From positions 2,989,397 through 3,053,396 of the forward strand of contig NZ_DS544873.1 of NCBI RefSeq assembly GCF_000154725.1: a stretch of DNA of 64,000 nt, read 5' to 3'. This document shows, piece after piece, positions 55,082-63,209 of the stretch (position 1 is its first letter; every line of letters begins with the position of its first letter). Under the pieces are notes generated by a model. It saw nothing but the letters and a program-made list of their open reading frames with translations, ran no database searches and had not been told where the DNA came from. The stretch comes from Kordia algicida OT-1 (lineage in GTDB: Bacteria > Bacteroidota > Bacteroidia > Flavobacteriales > Flavobacteriaceae). The position numbers were made by a program, and so were the translations under genes.

Positions 55082-55282
55082 CTAGTCGTCTTTTTCTCTT
55101 TTGTAATTTTCAAATTTCTTTTCGTAATGTCTTCTAAAGAAAAACATTGCTAAAGAAACTACAGCAAATATGATAAACATGTAATCAATTCTTTCTTCAT
55201 TGCTCCACGTTGTGATTATTTTGTAGATAGATAAAACGGCAACAAAAAGATATAGATATTTGGTATAGTGTAAAACTTTCAT
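55082..55282 (-). CDS. Small two-helix membrane protein
   Basis: A 66-residue protein with two hydrophobic segments (YTKYLYLFVAVLSIYKII and IDYMFIIFAVVSLAMFFF) and a positive, charged C-terminus (RRHYEKKFENYKREKDD). The family has no name known to me, but this small ORF regularly lies between lptC and the CNNM gene. Its stop abuts the next gene's ATG, implying coupled translation. Function unknown. Confidence 0.75.
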   Translation of the reverse strand: MKVLHYTKYLYLFVAVLSIYKIITTWSNEERIDYMFIIFAVVSLAMFFFRRHYEKKFENYKREKDD

Positions 55283-55323
55283 CTGTTTATTTTTGCTTTT
55301 ATTTGGTTGTCAGTGTGATACTT

Positions 55324-55896
55324 TTATTTGTCTTTTTCTTCAATAGGAATGGTACTGTCATAGATTTCGTGTGCATCTATAATGGTCAGACTTTTATTGA
55401 AGTCGATTCCGTTAGTTCCTTGTAGCAGTACGCCATATTCATTGCTCCACTTGAATTCTCCTTCTGTAAAAACCCATTCTTTGTCTTGATCCCAATACAA
55501 TTGTGGCGCTTCTAAGACGTTTCCGTCATGCGTAGTCAATACTACATTTCCTTGTAAATCTACTAATCTTGTGTCACTATACAAAATTGCATAGTCGGAA
55601 GTTACGACGCTTTTGTTGTTATTTTCATCAAAAAATTCCAGAACAATTCCTTTAGGAAATTCCATGAAAGGAAATTTTTGATTGGAAAAATCTTTGTTGT
55701 ACGGACTTCTGAGTGTTGATTTTACTTTTCCAGAATCGGTATACACTAAAAACATATTTTCGGCTTCACCAACAGGAAAACGTTTGGAATACGAAAGTTT
55801 TTGGATTTCGCTATAGTTGTCCTGACATGAAAAAAACATTGTCACAACAAGCGTTGTGACAATGAATTGTAATATATGTTTTTTATGTAGTTTCAT
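55324..55896 (-). CDS. lptC: LPS export protein LptC (lipoprotein form)
   Basis: LptC is the inner-membrane partner of the LptBFG lipopolysaccharide exporter. From ATG 55896 the protein has 190 residues: an N-terminal signal/anchor (HILQFIVTTLVVTMFFSCQDN, with a lipobox-like Cys), then the beta-jellyroll (AENMFLVYTDSGKVKSTLRS; VVTSDYAILYSDTRLVDLQGNVVLTTHDG). It begins 1 base after the end of the TPR gene, so it shares its transcript. Cys-anchored LptC is usual for Bacteroidota. Confidence 0.9.
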   Translation of the reverse strand: MKLHKKHILQFIVTTLVVTMFFSCQDNYSEIQKLSYSKRFPVGEAENMFLVYTDSGKVKSTLRSPYNKDFSNQKFPFMEFPKGIVLEFFDENNNKSVVTSDYAILYSDTRLVDLQGNVVLTTHDGNVLEAPQLYWDQDKEWVFTEGEFKWSNEYGVLLQGTNGIDFNKSLTIIDAHEIYDSTIPIEEKDK

Positions 55897-55897
55897 A

Positions 55898-57271
55898 TTA
55901 TAAGTTTGGAACTCGTACGCTTCCACCAATCCAACAGTTTAATGGAATTGATTCTCCACCTTTGTATCCTTTGCTAAATACATCTGACTTGCTTGGCGCA
56001 GATTTCATGTATGAACTTACAGTTCTATTAGCAATACTTTTTAATGATGGATCTACTTGTCCAGCTTTTCTAGCCATTTCAGCAGCTTTCCAGTATCCAG
56101 CTCTTTTTGTGAATTCGTCTTTTCCACATTGGTTTACACTTGAAGCGTATAGTTGTGCAATTTTTAAATATGCGCCACCTAACGATGGATTGCTTTTAAC
56201 AGCTTCTAAGTAATACTTTCTAGCTTTTGCTTTTTGACCTCTTTTCTTCGCTTTTCCAGCAATTTTGTATAATAGTTTCCCTTTTTTAATTGGATCTTTT
56301 TCCATGTCTAACGACTGGTTCAAGTATTCCTCAGCTCTTACTAAGTTTCCTTTTCTTTCATAGATTCCAGCTAAGTATCTTTTTGAGTTTGCAGATGGTT
56401 CTAAAGCATCTACAGCTTCTACTAACTCTACGAATAATGGATCTTCATCACAACCTTTAACATCTAATCTTCCAGCAGCTCTTTTTAACCAAAGTGTATT
56501 GTTTCTATTTGCATCAAAGTTTTTTCTAAATAAAGGAATTAAAGTTTCACATGTTGATACTTTTTCTACCAATGATTCCATGTTTCCAGAGAAGATAGCA
56601 ATTGCTTTGATGTTTGTATCTGCAATTCTTTCGTTTCTTTTTTCTTTAGAAGTTAATTCTTGACCAGCATCTTTTTTAGCAATCAATTCATTTTTAGTTT
56701 TTGCTAATCTTTCGCTTTCTGATTCGAACTTTTCTGTTAGTTCTTCAAACTTTTCGATTAGATTTTCTAATAAAACTCCTGAATCACCTGTTTGATACAT
56801 GTTATAGTATAATTCAAAATACTGATATAAAGATTTTGGATTTTTGAAGTTTTCCAAGTCTGACTTGAACGCTTCATCAAATACATCGTACTGACTTTTT
56901 ACATCTCCAATTTTATAGTCAACCATTAGTGTTCCGATGTCACCTAAAACATCTCCTTTTTTCGTTTTTGCTGGGACATTAGCAAGTCGATCTCTGTAAA
57001 GTTGAATTAATTCTTGCGCAACCGCTTTTTTGTCAGTTGCCGTTTTAAGCTTTGCCTTATAGATTCTTTCTCCATACGCATATAATGCTGAACTAATTGT
57101 GGGACATTCTTTTCTTAGTTCGTTTAATTGTGTTTCTGCTTCTGCATAGTTCTTTGCCTTTGCATTTTCAGCAAAGAGAGATAACTTTGTCTTACAATCC
57201 TGAGCATTTAAAGTTGTGAAGCTCGTTAACGCAAACAACCCTGCAACAAATAATGTAATAGTCTTCTTCAT
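55898..57271 (-). CDS. Exported tetratricopeptide-repeat protein
   Basis: This 457-residue protein has a signal peptide (LFVAGLFALTSFTTLNAQ) and an early Cys, followed by helical repeats of TPR type. The clearest repeats are in the C-terminal half: SAKRYLAGIYERKGNLVRA-like SKRYLAGIYERKGNLVRAEE, KIAGKAKKRGQKAKARKYY and AYLKIAQLYASSV. The neighbours are an outer-membrane protein gene upstream and lptC downstream, so envelope biogenesis is likely. It is a conserved neighbour in flavobacteria; partners are unknown. Confidence 0.85.
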   Translation of the reverse strand: MKKTITLFVAGLFALTSFTTLNAQDCKTKLSLFAENAKAKNYAEAETQLNELRKECPTISSALYAYGERIYKAKLKTATDKKAVAQELIQLYRDRLANVPAKTKKGDVLGDIGTLMVDYKIGDVKSQYDVFDEAFKSDLENFKNPKSLYQYFELYYNMYQTGDSGVLLENLIEKFEELTEKFESESERLAKTKNELIAKKDAGQELTSKEKRNERIADTNIKAIAIFSGNMESLVEKVSTCETLIPLFRKNFDANRNNTLWLKRAAGRLDVKGCDEDPLFVELVEAVDALEPSANSKRYLAGIYERKGNLVRAEEYLNQSLDMEKDPIKKGKLLYKIAGKAKKRGQKAKARKYYLEAVKSNPSLGGAYLKIAQLYASSVNQCGKDEFTKRAGYWKAAEMARKAGQVDPSLKSIANRTVSSYMKSAPSKSDVFSKGYKGGESIPLNCWIGGSVRVPNL

Positions 57272-57289
57272 TTCTTTAATATTTATCGA

Positions 57290-58603
57290 TTAATTGTATT
57301 TTCTTTTTATAAACCATCTATCGTTAAGTGATAAACTTATGTGGAAGTTTACATAATTTTCTTTGATTAATCCTGAGTTAGTCGTTCCTCTTTTTCCGAA
57401 CTCAAAACCAAGGTTAACATTTGATAATGATCGTCCCACAGGTAGTCCTACTCCAAAAGACATGCCAAAGTCATTTATACTTTCGTTACGCACCATGATT
57501 CCAGTGTTCTCATAACGAATTCCCGCTCTATATGTTACTCGCTCCCAGTAACTTGTAAACGAATTATATTTTGGAACGTAAAATCCTCCAACGGCTAATT
57601 TTGAACCATTTTCATAATTTACGTTTTCAATAGTTGTCAATCCATTTCCAAAATCGCTATTATTTTGCAGCGTATATTCTGCTCCAGCAAACCATTTATT
57701 TCTTTCTCCTATACCAGCTCCAAAAGCTAATTTTGTAGGCAAAGTCAATTCTGTTTTTCTTCGGTCTCCCAAATCTATATCATCTACTTGCCCAGAACTG
57801 ATAATTTCTCCACCATTTCCAGAAATATTTAATGCTAATAACTGACGTGTATTTGTTGAGCTTATATCAGATTTCGGCGAAAATGTCACAGAAGTACTCA
57901 ACGAAAGTTTGTCATTAAATTTTGTCTGATAGTATGCTCCAAGATTATAGTTGATACCACTAAGTTTTGATTCATCTTTAGAACGTGTTCCGTAGTTCAA
58001 GGTTCTTACAAATTCTCCTTCATCATTTAATTCACCTAAAAACTCTGTATTTTGATTTTTAATGTTTCCAAAATTATAATTTACCGTTGCTCCAACCGAA
58101 AATTCTTTGGTAATTTTATATCCTAACGATAAAAATACGGAGTTTAGTCCACCTTCACCTTCATACTGTGCAAATTTGTTTGGTGCCGAAGCAATTCCTG
58201 TTTCACCAATTCCTTCAAAATTATAACCTACTGAGCTAAAAGGTAATAATCCGAAACCAACTCCCATTCGTTTTCCAATAGGAAGACCAACTGCAATATA
58301 ATCTAATGCTGTTGCAGAACCTTTATCAGTTCCTGCATCACTTTCCAATTTTAATTGACCGTAACTTGCTCCAAGTGTGTATGTTGTAAGTTTCAAACTA
58401 CCAAATGCAGCTGGATTTTGTAGATTTAAATGAATACTATCTGAATAGATACTCATCCCTGCCATACTTCTATTTTCTGTTGTCCCTTTAAACTTTAAGT
58501 CGCCTATTCCTAAAAACGAATACGGGGAAGCTGTTCCTTGCTGTGCAATACTAACCTGGCAGATAAACAACAAAATTGATAATCCTAAAAACTTTCTAAT
58601 CAT
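57290..58603 (-). CDS. Outer-membrane beta-barrel protein (FadL/OmpP1-like)
   Basis: This 437-residue exported protein has a signal peptide (FLGLSILLFICQVSIAQQ) and then a barrel of alternating strands. The N-terminal part TASPYSFLGIGDLKFKG... and NRSMAGMSIYSDS... NLQNPAAFGSL matches the Bacteroidota FadL-like group that uses an NPA-type plug. It overlaps coaX by 8 bases. It might move hydrophobic substrates or lipids, but the exact cargo is unknown. Confidence 0.85.
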   Translation of the reverse strand: MIRKFLGLSILLFICQVSIAQQGTASPYSFLGIGDLKFKGTTENRSMAGMSIYSDSIHLNLQNPAAFGSLKLTTYTLGASYGQLKLESDAGTDKGSATALDYIAVGLPIGKRMGVGFGLLPFSSVGYNFEGIGETGIASAPNKFAQYEGEGGLNSVFLSLGYKITKEFSVGATVNYNFGNIKNQNTEFLGELNDEGEFVRTLNYGTRSKDESKLSGINYNLGAYYQTKFNDKLSLSTSVTFSPKSDISSTNTRQLLALNISGNGGEIISSGQVDDIDLGDRRKTELTLPTKLAFGAGIGERNKWFAGAEYTLQNNSDFGNGLTTIENVNYENGSKLAVGGFYVPKYNSFTSYWERVTYRAGIRYENTGIMVRNESINDFGMSFGVGLPVGRSLSNVNLGFEFGKRGTTNSGLIKENYVNFHISLSLNDRWFIKRKYN

Positions 58604-59333
58604 TATATCTATTATATTCTAAAACATTATTCAATCCTTGCAACAAGAATTTTGAATTCGCAAATATGGTATTTTTTAACCTTTTAGCCAAGAAATTAGC
58701 GTCGCCGCCTGTTAAAATAACTGTTAAATGTGTAAATTGTTCTTTATATCGATCAATTATGCCATCAATTTCTGTAATTGTTCCTACAGTTACACCTGAA
58801 TGAATTGCGCTTTCGGTTGTATTACCAATATAGCTTTCTGGCATTTTTGGTGTGAGCAAAGGTAAATTTGCGGTTAATAGATTTAATGTTTTGTAACGGA
58901 GTTGAATTCCCGGGGAAATTCCGCCACCTAAATATATTTCTTCATGTGTTTTAAAATCGTACGTTATGCAAGTTCCAGCATCAATCACCAACACATTTTG
59001 TTTTGGATATTGTGTCACGGCAGCCACAACCAATGCAATTCTGTCTACGCCTAATGTTTCTGGCGTTGCATAATTGTTTTGAAACGGAACATTCGTTTCA
59101 TGCGTAAGTTTGAGCACTTTTATATCAAGATTTGCCAAAAACTGTTTTGTAGCATCACTTAGTTTTGTCACGGAAGATGTAATCATTTTATCAACTTCCG
59201 CATGTGTTTTTAAAATTTTTTTAATTTTTTCTTGAAATCGTTCTTTTTTGAAGCTTTCATCAAACAGCATTTTATCTCCTTGAAAAACAGCAACTTTTAC
59301 ATACGTATTTCCTGCGTCTACAATTAAATTCAT
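58596..59333 (-). CDS. coaX: Type III pantothenate kinase
   Basis: CoaX phosphorylates pantothenate in the first step of coenzyme A synthesis and is not feedback-inhibited. Its 245 residues begin MNLIVDAGNTYVKVAVF (phosphate-1), and contain GVDRIALVVAA, VLVIDAGTCITYDF, LGGGISPGIQLRYKTL, and VILTGGDANFLA; all are the family's motifs. It is the first gene of the minus-strand cluster. Confidence 0.95.
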   Translation of the reverse strand: MNLIVDAGNTYVKVAVFQGDKMLFDESFKKERFQEKIKKILKTHAEVDKMITSSVTKLSDATKQFLANLDIKVLKLTHETNVPFQNNYATPETLGVDRIALVVAAVTQYPKQNVLVIDAGTCITYDFKTHEEIYLGGGISPGIQLRYKTLNLLTANLPLLTPKMPESYIGNTTESAIHSGVTVGTITEIDGIIDRYKEQFTHLTVILTGGDANFLAKRLKNTIFANSKFLLQGLNNVLEYNRYND

Positions 59334-59386
59334 TCGTATATTTTAAACTTTGCTAATTTAAGAAACGTTTTTTTTGCAAAATAGTT

Positions 59387-59415
59387 TTGTCAAGTTTAAA
59401 AAACACTTATATTTG
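59387..59415 (+). promoter_or_regulatory. Promoter of tRNA-Phe
   Basis: TTG at 59387-59389 and TATATTTG at 59408-59415 are 18 bases apart, a good match to the Bacteroidota consensus. The tRNA begins 17 bases after the box. Confidence 0.75.
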
Positions 59416-59432
59416 CATCCGCATTTGCGACT

Positions 59433-59508
59433 GGTGCCTTAGCTCAGTTGGTAGAGCAAAGGACTGAAAATCCTTGTGTCCCTGGTTCGATTCCTGGAGG
59501 CACCACCA
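59433..59508 (+). tRNA. tRNA-Phe (anticodon GAA)
   Basis: A 76-base tRNA with encoded CCA. The acceptor GGTGCCT pairs with AGGCACC. The D-arm has AGCTCAGTTGGTAGAGC, the anticodon loop is CTGAAAA with GAA, and the T-arm has GGTTCGATTCC. It is transcribed from the promoter at 59387-59415 and ends at the terminator beginning 59510. Confidence 0.97.
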
Positions 59509-59509
59509 G

Positions 59510-59545
59510 AAAAACCCGATCAAAATTTGATCGGGTTTTTTGTTT
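59510..59545 (+). terminator. Terminator of tRNA-Phe
   Basis: A 15-bp perfect palindrome, AAAAACCCGATCAAA and TTTGATCGGGTTTTT (59510-59540), followed by T's; it works on both strands and therefore also ends the convergent gene at 59563. Confidence 0.9.
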
Positions 59546-59562
59546 TATTAGAGCTTACGCAA

Positions 59563-61017
59563 TTACTGCTTAAATTTATTTCTCAATCCAAGTATAAAGA
59601 AAGTCAATAACACAGTACTAAAAATTTTTTGAATTAGTGAATACCAAAATGAAAGACTATCATCTAAACTAAAAAAAGGAAATGCATTTTTCACGCTTTG
59701 TTCTATGAATTCTTCTCTAAAAATACAATTAAAACAAAAATCAGAATAAATGAATGGAAAAATAAGAAATGTAAATATTAAAAACCAAAATATAGGCTTA
59801 ATAATACTTTGGTTGTAGCCTGAAAAGAAACCATAAAAAAAATATATTATGAAGCCAACAGGTCTTATCAAGAGATAAATCCATGAACTTATATTTTTAT
59901 CGCGTTTTACAGGCTTTCTAAATACATTGTTTTTTTTTGTTGACATCTCACTTCTGTATGCTTTCCCTGCTAAATCCCAATCTCTTGCGTTAACAAAATT
60001 CTTTTTTAACTGTCTATAAATACTTTCATTTCCATTTTTCATTTTTATTTTTTGAGAACTACCCCAGTTACATTCTTCAAATCTAAATTTACTTATATCA
60101 GAATTTAATATATCGGAGTTAATAAAATTAACTTTTCGAAAAACTATTTCAGAATTAGGTAAAACATTTGAAAAATTCAAACTATATATACCTTCTATGT
60201 TATTAAATAGAAACACCTTTTCTTTAGTAAAGTTAGAGAATGAAAAATTAACTTCATTTGTAAGTTTTAAATTTTCAAAATAAGTATCACCCAAAAAAGT
60301 AACCTTGTAAAAATCTAATATTAAAGAGAACGTAGCTCCCACAAAGAATGTTTTACTGCAAAATTTACTATTACCAAAACTTACTTGTTTTTCGAACTTA
60401 GCAAATCTAAAAAAAGTATCCCCATAAAAGCTAACGGAATTAAACGATACATTTTCATAAAAAATAGTATAATTAAAATATATTGAATTTAGAAACTTCG
60501 CTCCACTAAAACTGACACGTTCATAAAAAGTGACTTGACTAAATATTGCTATTGATAAAAACTTTGCTTGACTAAAATTCACTTCCAATGAAAATTCTAT
60601 TTTTTCATCTTCATTCCAAAAATTTGCTGGTTTTGAAAACTCCAATTGTAACAAAGTAAGATTATTCAAGTCATCTAGGTAATCTACAGAATTATCAAAG
60701 AACCATTCGAATTTTGGAAAAATAAATTTTGAAAATGAGTATTTACCTTCTTTTTGACCTCTTTTCATTGAAAATTTCCTAATCAACATCCAGAAAACTT
60801 TAACTCTTTTATTATCCCATACCTGAATCTCCTTTTGATCTGAATCTTTTTTTACTTTAAACCAATCTGATTTATCTTTCTGAAAATACTCCTCCTCCAA
60901 CTCAACATATTCTTCATCTGAAATTTCTTTTACATCTTCTCTTAAAAGCTTCTTAACCCACTTATAGTATTTTTTTCTTATCAACTTTTGATTCTTCAAT
61001 TTTAAAACTATTCTCAC
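59563..61017 (-). CDS. Pentapeptide-repeat membrane protein
   Basis: A 484-residue protein with pentapeptide repeats over about 135-320 (phenylalanine about every fifth residue: FSQVTFYERVSFSGAKF, VSFNSVSFYGDTFFRF), forming a right-handed beta-helix. An N-terminal charged, Lys/Glu-rich part precedes it. The C-terminal third has helices (IYLLIRPVGFIIYFFYGFF, IIKPIFWFLIFTFLIF, SLIQKIFSTVLLTFFIL). Two extracytoplasmic-looking cysteines are in FCFNCIF. The start appears to be GTG. The DNA is more AT-rich than its neighbours and its position beside a tRNA hints at acquisition. Function unknown; it might be an ion-channel-like membrane protein. Confidence 0.75.
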   Translation of the reverse strand: MRIVLKLKNQKLIRKKYYKWVKKLLREDVKEISDEEYVELEEEYFQKDKSDWFKVKKDSDQKEIQVWDNKRVKVFWMLIRKFSMKRGQKEGKYSFSKFIFPKFEWFFDNSVDYLDDLNNLTLLQLEFSKPANFWNEDEKIEFSLEVNFSQAKFLSIAIFSQVTFYERVSFSGAKFLNSIYFNYTIFYENVSFNSVSFYGDTFFRFAKFEKQVSFGNSKFCSKTFFVGATFSLILDFYKVTFLGDTYFENLKLTNEVNFSFSNFTKEKVFLFNNIEGIYSLNFSNVLPNSEIVFRKVNFINSDILNSDISKFRFEECNWGSSQKIKMKNGNESIYRQLKKNFVNARDWDLAGKAYRSEMSTKKNNVFRKPVKRDKNISSWIYLLIRPVGFIIYFFYGFFSGYNQSIIKPIFWFLIFTFLIFPFIYSDFCFNCIFREEFIEQSVKNAFPFFSLDDSLSFWYSLIQKIFSTVLLTFFILGLRNKFKQ

Positions 61018-61109
61018 ATAAATGTAAGTAAAACAAACAAGCTATCCTATTCAATAAATAAAAAAGTACTGTTTTACAAATGACATTTTCTGTACTTAAT
61101 TTCAAAAAA

Positions 61110-62123
61110 TCACTCCGCATACTTATTCACAGCCGCCGCCAATTTCTTTTTAATACGTTTCCGCAATAATCTAGGTTCTATGACTTCAATTGAATCTCCA
61201 AAACCGAGAATCATACGTTCCAATTCGTAATTAATATGCACTTTTAACTTTATCATAATGCTTCCATCTTCAAACACTGAAATAATTTCCTGAGTGTGAT
61301 GAAAAGGCTTTGTAGTCACATACGGCGCATTGTCTTTTTCTATTTTCAATACAATTTCTTGAATATGCTTTTTATCCAAAACCGTTACACCAATGGTATT
61401 TTTATAATAATCGTCTCCACTAAAATCTTCATTTCGATACGGAATATCCAAATCGTAATCTACATTAATGATTCGATCTAAAGCAAAAGTGAGAATCTGC
61501 GGTTTATTTCCTGCAACACCAACCAAAAACCAACGATTGTTATATTCTTTCAAAATAAACGGATGAAAAATGACTTCGGAAGCTGCTTTGGCTTTAAACG
61601 ATCTGTACGTTAAACGCAACACAATTTTCTTTAAAATCGCCTGATACAACAAATCCAAATGTTGCAATCCTTTCAGTCCTTCATTTTTGTCTAAATGTAT
61701 AATGGAAGCCTGATGCGTTTTTTCCGTATACACTTTATCTTCCAAACGTTGTATGATGCCGCCCAATTCTGAAAACAATGAAAAATCTTTAAATTGTTTC
61801 AACATTTCTACCGTTTCAGAAAGTACATTCATGTCATTTTCCGTCAGCGGAATATCCGTAATAGAATAATCTTCATCTTCATACTTGTAAAACTTCCGAT
61901 CGTACACCACAATTGGAGCATTATAGCCTAATTTATCACTGCGCATCATTTGAATATCCAATTGTACCGTTCTGCGACTCACGTTCACTTCACGACCTTC
62001 ATATTCGTGTAATGTGTCCGAGCAAGCTTCAATCAAATCATTCAATGTCCATTGACGATACTTATTTTGCAAACATTTATCAATCGTTTTATAACGTATC
62101 AGTGCGTTTTTATTAATTGCCAT
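61110..62123 (-). CDS. WYL-domain transcriptional regulator
   Basis: From ATG 62123 this 337-residue protein has an N-terminal winged-helix (ALIRYKTIDKCLQNKYRQWT, then NVSRRTVQLDIQMMRSD), a WYL domain (VLRLTYRSFKAKAASEVIFHPF, LKEYNNRWFLVGVAG), and a C-terminal WCX-like extension. WYL proteins sense nucleic-acid or nucleotide ligands and often govern DNA/RNA repair or defence genes. It lies divergently from the exonuclease gene (184 bases with the frames considered), which together with the RNA ligase might be its target. The ATG is preferred to the longer frame to 62192. Confidence 0.9.
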   Translation of the reverse strand: MAINKNALIRYKTIDKCLQNKYRQWTLNDLIEACSDTLHEYEGREVNVSRRTVQLDIQMMRSDKLGYNAPIVVYDRKFYKYEDEDYSITDIPLTENDMNVLSETVEMLKQFKDFSLFSELGGIIQRLEDKVYTEKTHQASIIHLDKNEGLKGLQHLDLLYQAILKKIVLRLTYRSFKAKAASEVIFHPFILKEYNNRWFLVGVAGNKPQILTFALDRIINVDYDLDIPYRNEDFSGDDYYKNTIGVTVLDKKHIQEIVLKIEKDNAPYVTTKPFHHTQEIISVFEDGSIMIKLKVHINYELERMILGFGDSIEVIEPRLLRKRIKKKLAAAVNKYAE

Positions 62124-62376
62124 GTGTATGTATTTGATGTGAAAATATAAAAAAATTAGAAACTGCGTAAAAAGATTGCGCACATAAATCACATTCTTTG
62201 CACAAGTTCTTTACATAGTAGTTGTGCGTCGGCTTCATCTGTCAGTATCAAATATTAGATCTCGTTCTTCAATAAGATGAATTCAACTTGCAATTTTGAA
62301 TGTGTCTTAGATACTGAATCAAGTTCAGTACTAGCTTTTCAAAAGTGAGTTTCATTAAATTAAAAATCATTAAAAG

Positions 62377-62928
62377 ATGAAAACAACAAACAAAATCCTA
62401 GTGGTAGATTTAGAAGCTACGTGCTGGGAACAAGATGGCGAATACCAACGAAATCACAGTGAGATTATCGAAATTGGCATTTGCGAATTGGATGTTCCTT
62501 CTGGGAAAATTTCCAAACAACAAGGAATTCTCGTAATTCCTGAACATTCCGAAATCAGTCGATTTTGCACAGAACTCACTTCAATCACTCCCGAAATGGT
62601 TGCGCAAGATGGCGTTTCTTTCGAAGATGCGATTGATATACTTTTTGACGAGTATGATTCGTCTGCATACACTTGGGCTAGTTATGGCGCGTATGATCGT
62701 AACAAAGTCATGGAAGAATGCAGAAAAAAACAGGTCGATTTCCCGTTTGGCGATCAACACATCAATGTCAAAGAGGAGTTTAAACGTTGCAATCGCATGC
62801 GACGCGGCATCGGAATGGCACGCGCATTAAAACAACTCCGTATTCCTTTAGAAGGAAGACATCACAGAGGCGTTGATGATGCCAACAACACCGCAAAAAT
62901 CTTACATTGGTGTTTAAACAATCAGTAA
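62377..62928 (+). CDS. DnaQ-like 3'-5' exonuclease (ERI1-type)
   Basis: This 183-residue DEDDh nuclease has KILVVDLEATCWEQDG (Exo I with Asp and Glu), TPEMVAQDGVSF, then AYTWASYGAYDRNKVM (Exo II Asp), and HHRGVDDANNTAKILHW (Exo III His and Asp). The pattern is closest to the ERI-1/ExoI-like group that trims 3' ends of RNA or DNA. It lies between a divergent WYL regulator and an RNA ligase gene, so an RNA-processing role is likely but not proven. Confidence 0.9.
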   Translation: MKTTNKILVVDLEATCWEQDGEYQRNHSEIIEIGICELDVPSGKISKQQGILVIPEHSEISRFCTELTSITPEMVAQDGVSFEDAIDILFDEYDSSAYTWASYGAYDRNKVMEECRKKQVDFPFGDQHINVKEEFKRCNRMRRGIGMARALKQLRIPLEGRHHRGVDDANNTAKILHWCLNNQ

Positions 62929-62955
62929 GATAACTTTATAAATTTTAAAATTTTG

Positions 62956-62980
62956 ATTAGCCAGTTGGCTAATTTTTTTT
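62956..62980 (+). terminator. Terminator of the exonuclease gene
   Basis: ATTAGCCA (62956-62963) and TGGCTAAT (62966-62973) form a short GC-centred stem directly followed by a T-run of eight. Confidence 0.8.
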
Positions 62981-63036
62981 GCTCCAAACTCAAACTAAGC
63001 ACAAAGATTATACATTTCTTCACTTCTTTAAATTTT

Positions 63037-63125
63037 GGGCGTTCCCGCAAAACGGTCGGGCTTTCATGGCTCGCTCTCCCAACTTGATTGGGAGGAGCTC
63101 AAACATACCATTCAATCCCTAACGC
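63037..63125 (-). repeat. Structured intergenic repeat of flavobacterial type
   Basis: The segment begins GGGCGTTCCCGC and ends AATCCCTAACGC on the plus strand, with a 7-bp hairpin CTCCCAA/TTGGGAG (63076-63094) and a CCCG/CGGG pairing (63044-63047, 63057-63060). On the minus strand it reads GCGTTAGGGATT..., then ...GAAAGCCCGACC...GAACGCCC. I recognise similar sequences as scattered intergenic elements in flavobacterial genomes, from memory. It could be a mobile repeat or a small RNA. Confidence 0.55.
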
Positions 63126-63209
63126 AAACTACCTTTTTAGAATTTTAATACTACTACGCAAAATCAATGCGCAATTCCGTAAAATATTTGTGCTATAATT
63201 AAAAAACAA

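Noticed and set aside
59433-61017. Integrative element attached to tRNA-Phe
   Set aside because: No integrase and no direct repeat of the tRNA 3' end were found; only one gene has unusual composition.
62165-62240. Short TTGCGCA / TTGTGCG-like motifs as WYL operator
   Set aside because: They recur near the divergent promoters, but spacing and symmetry are too irregular to call an operator.
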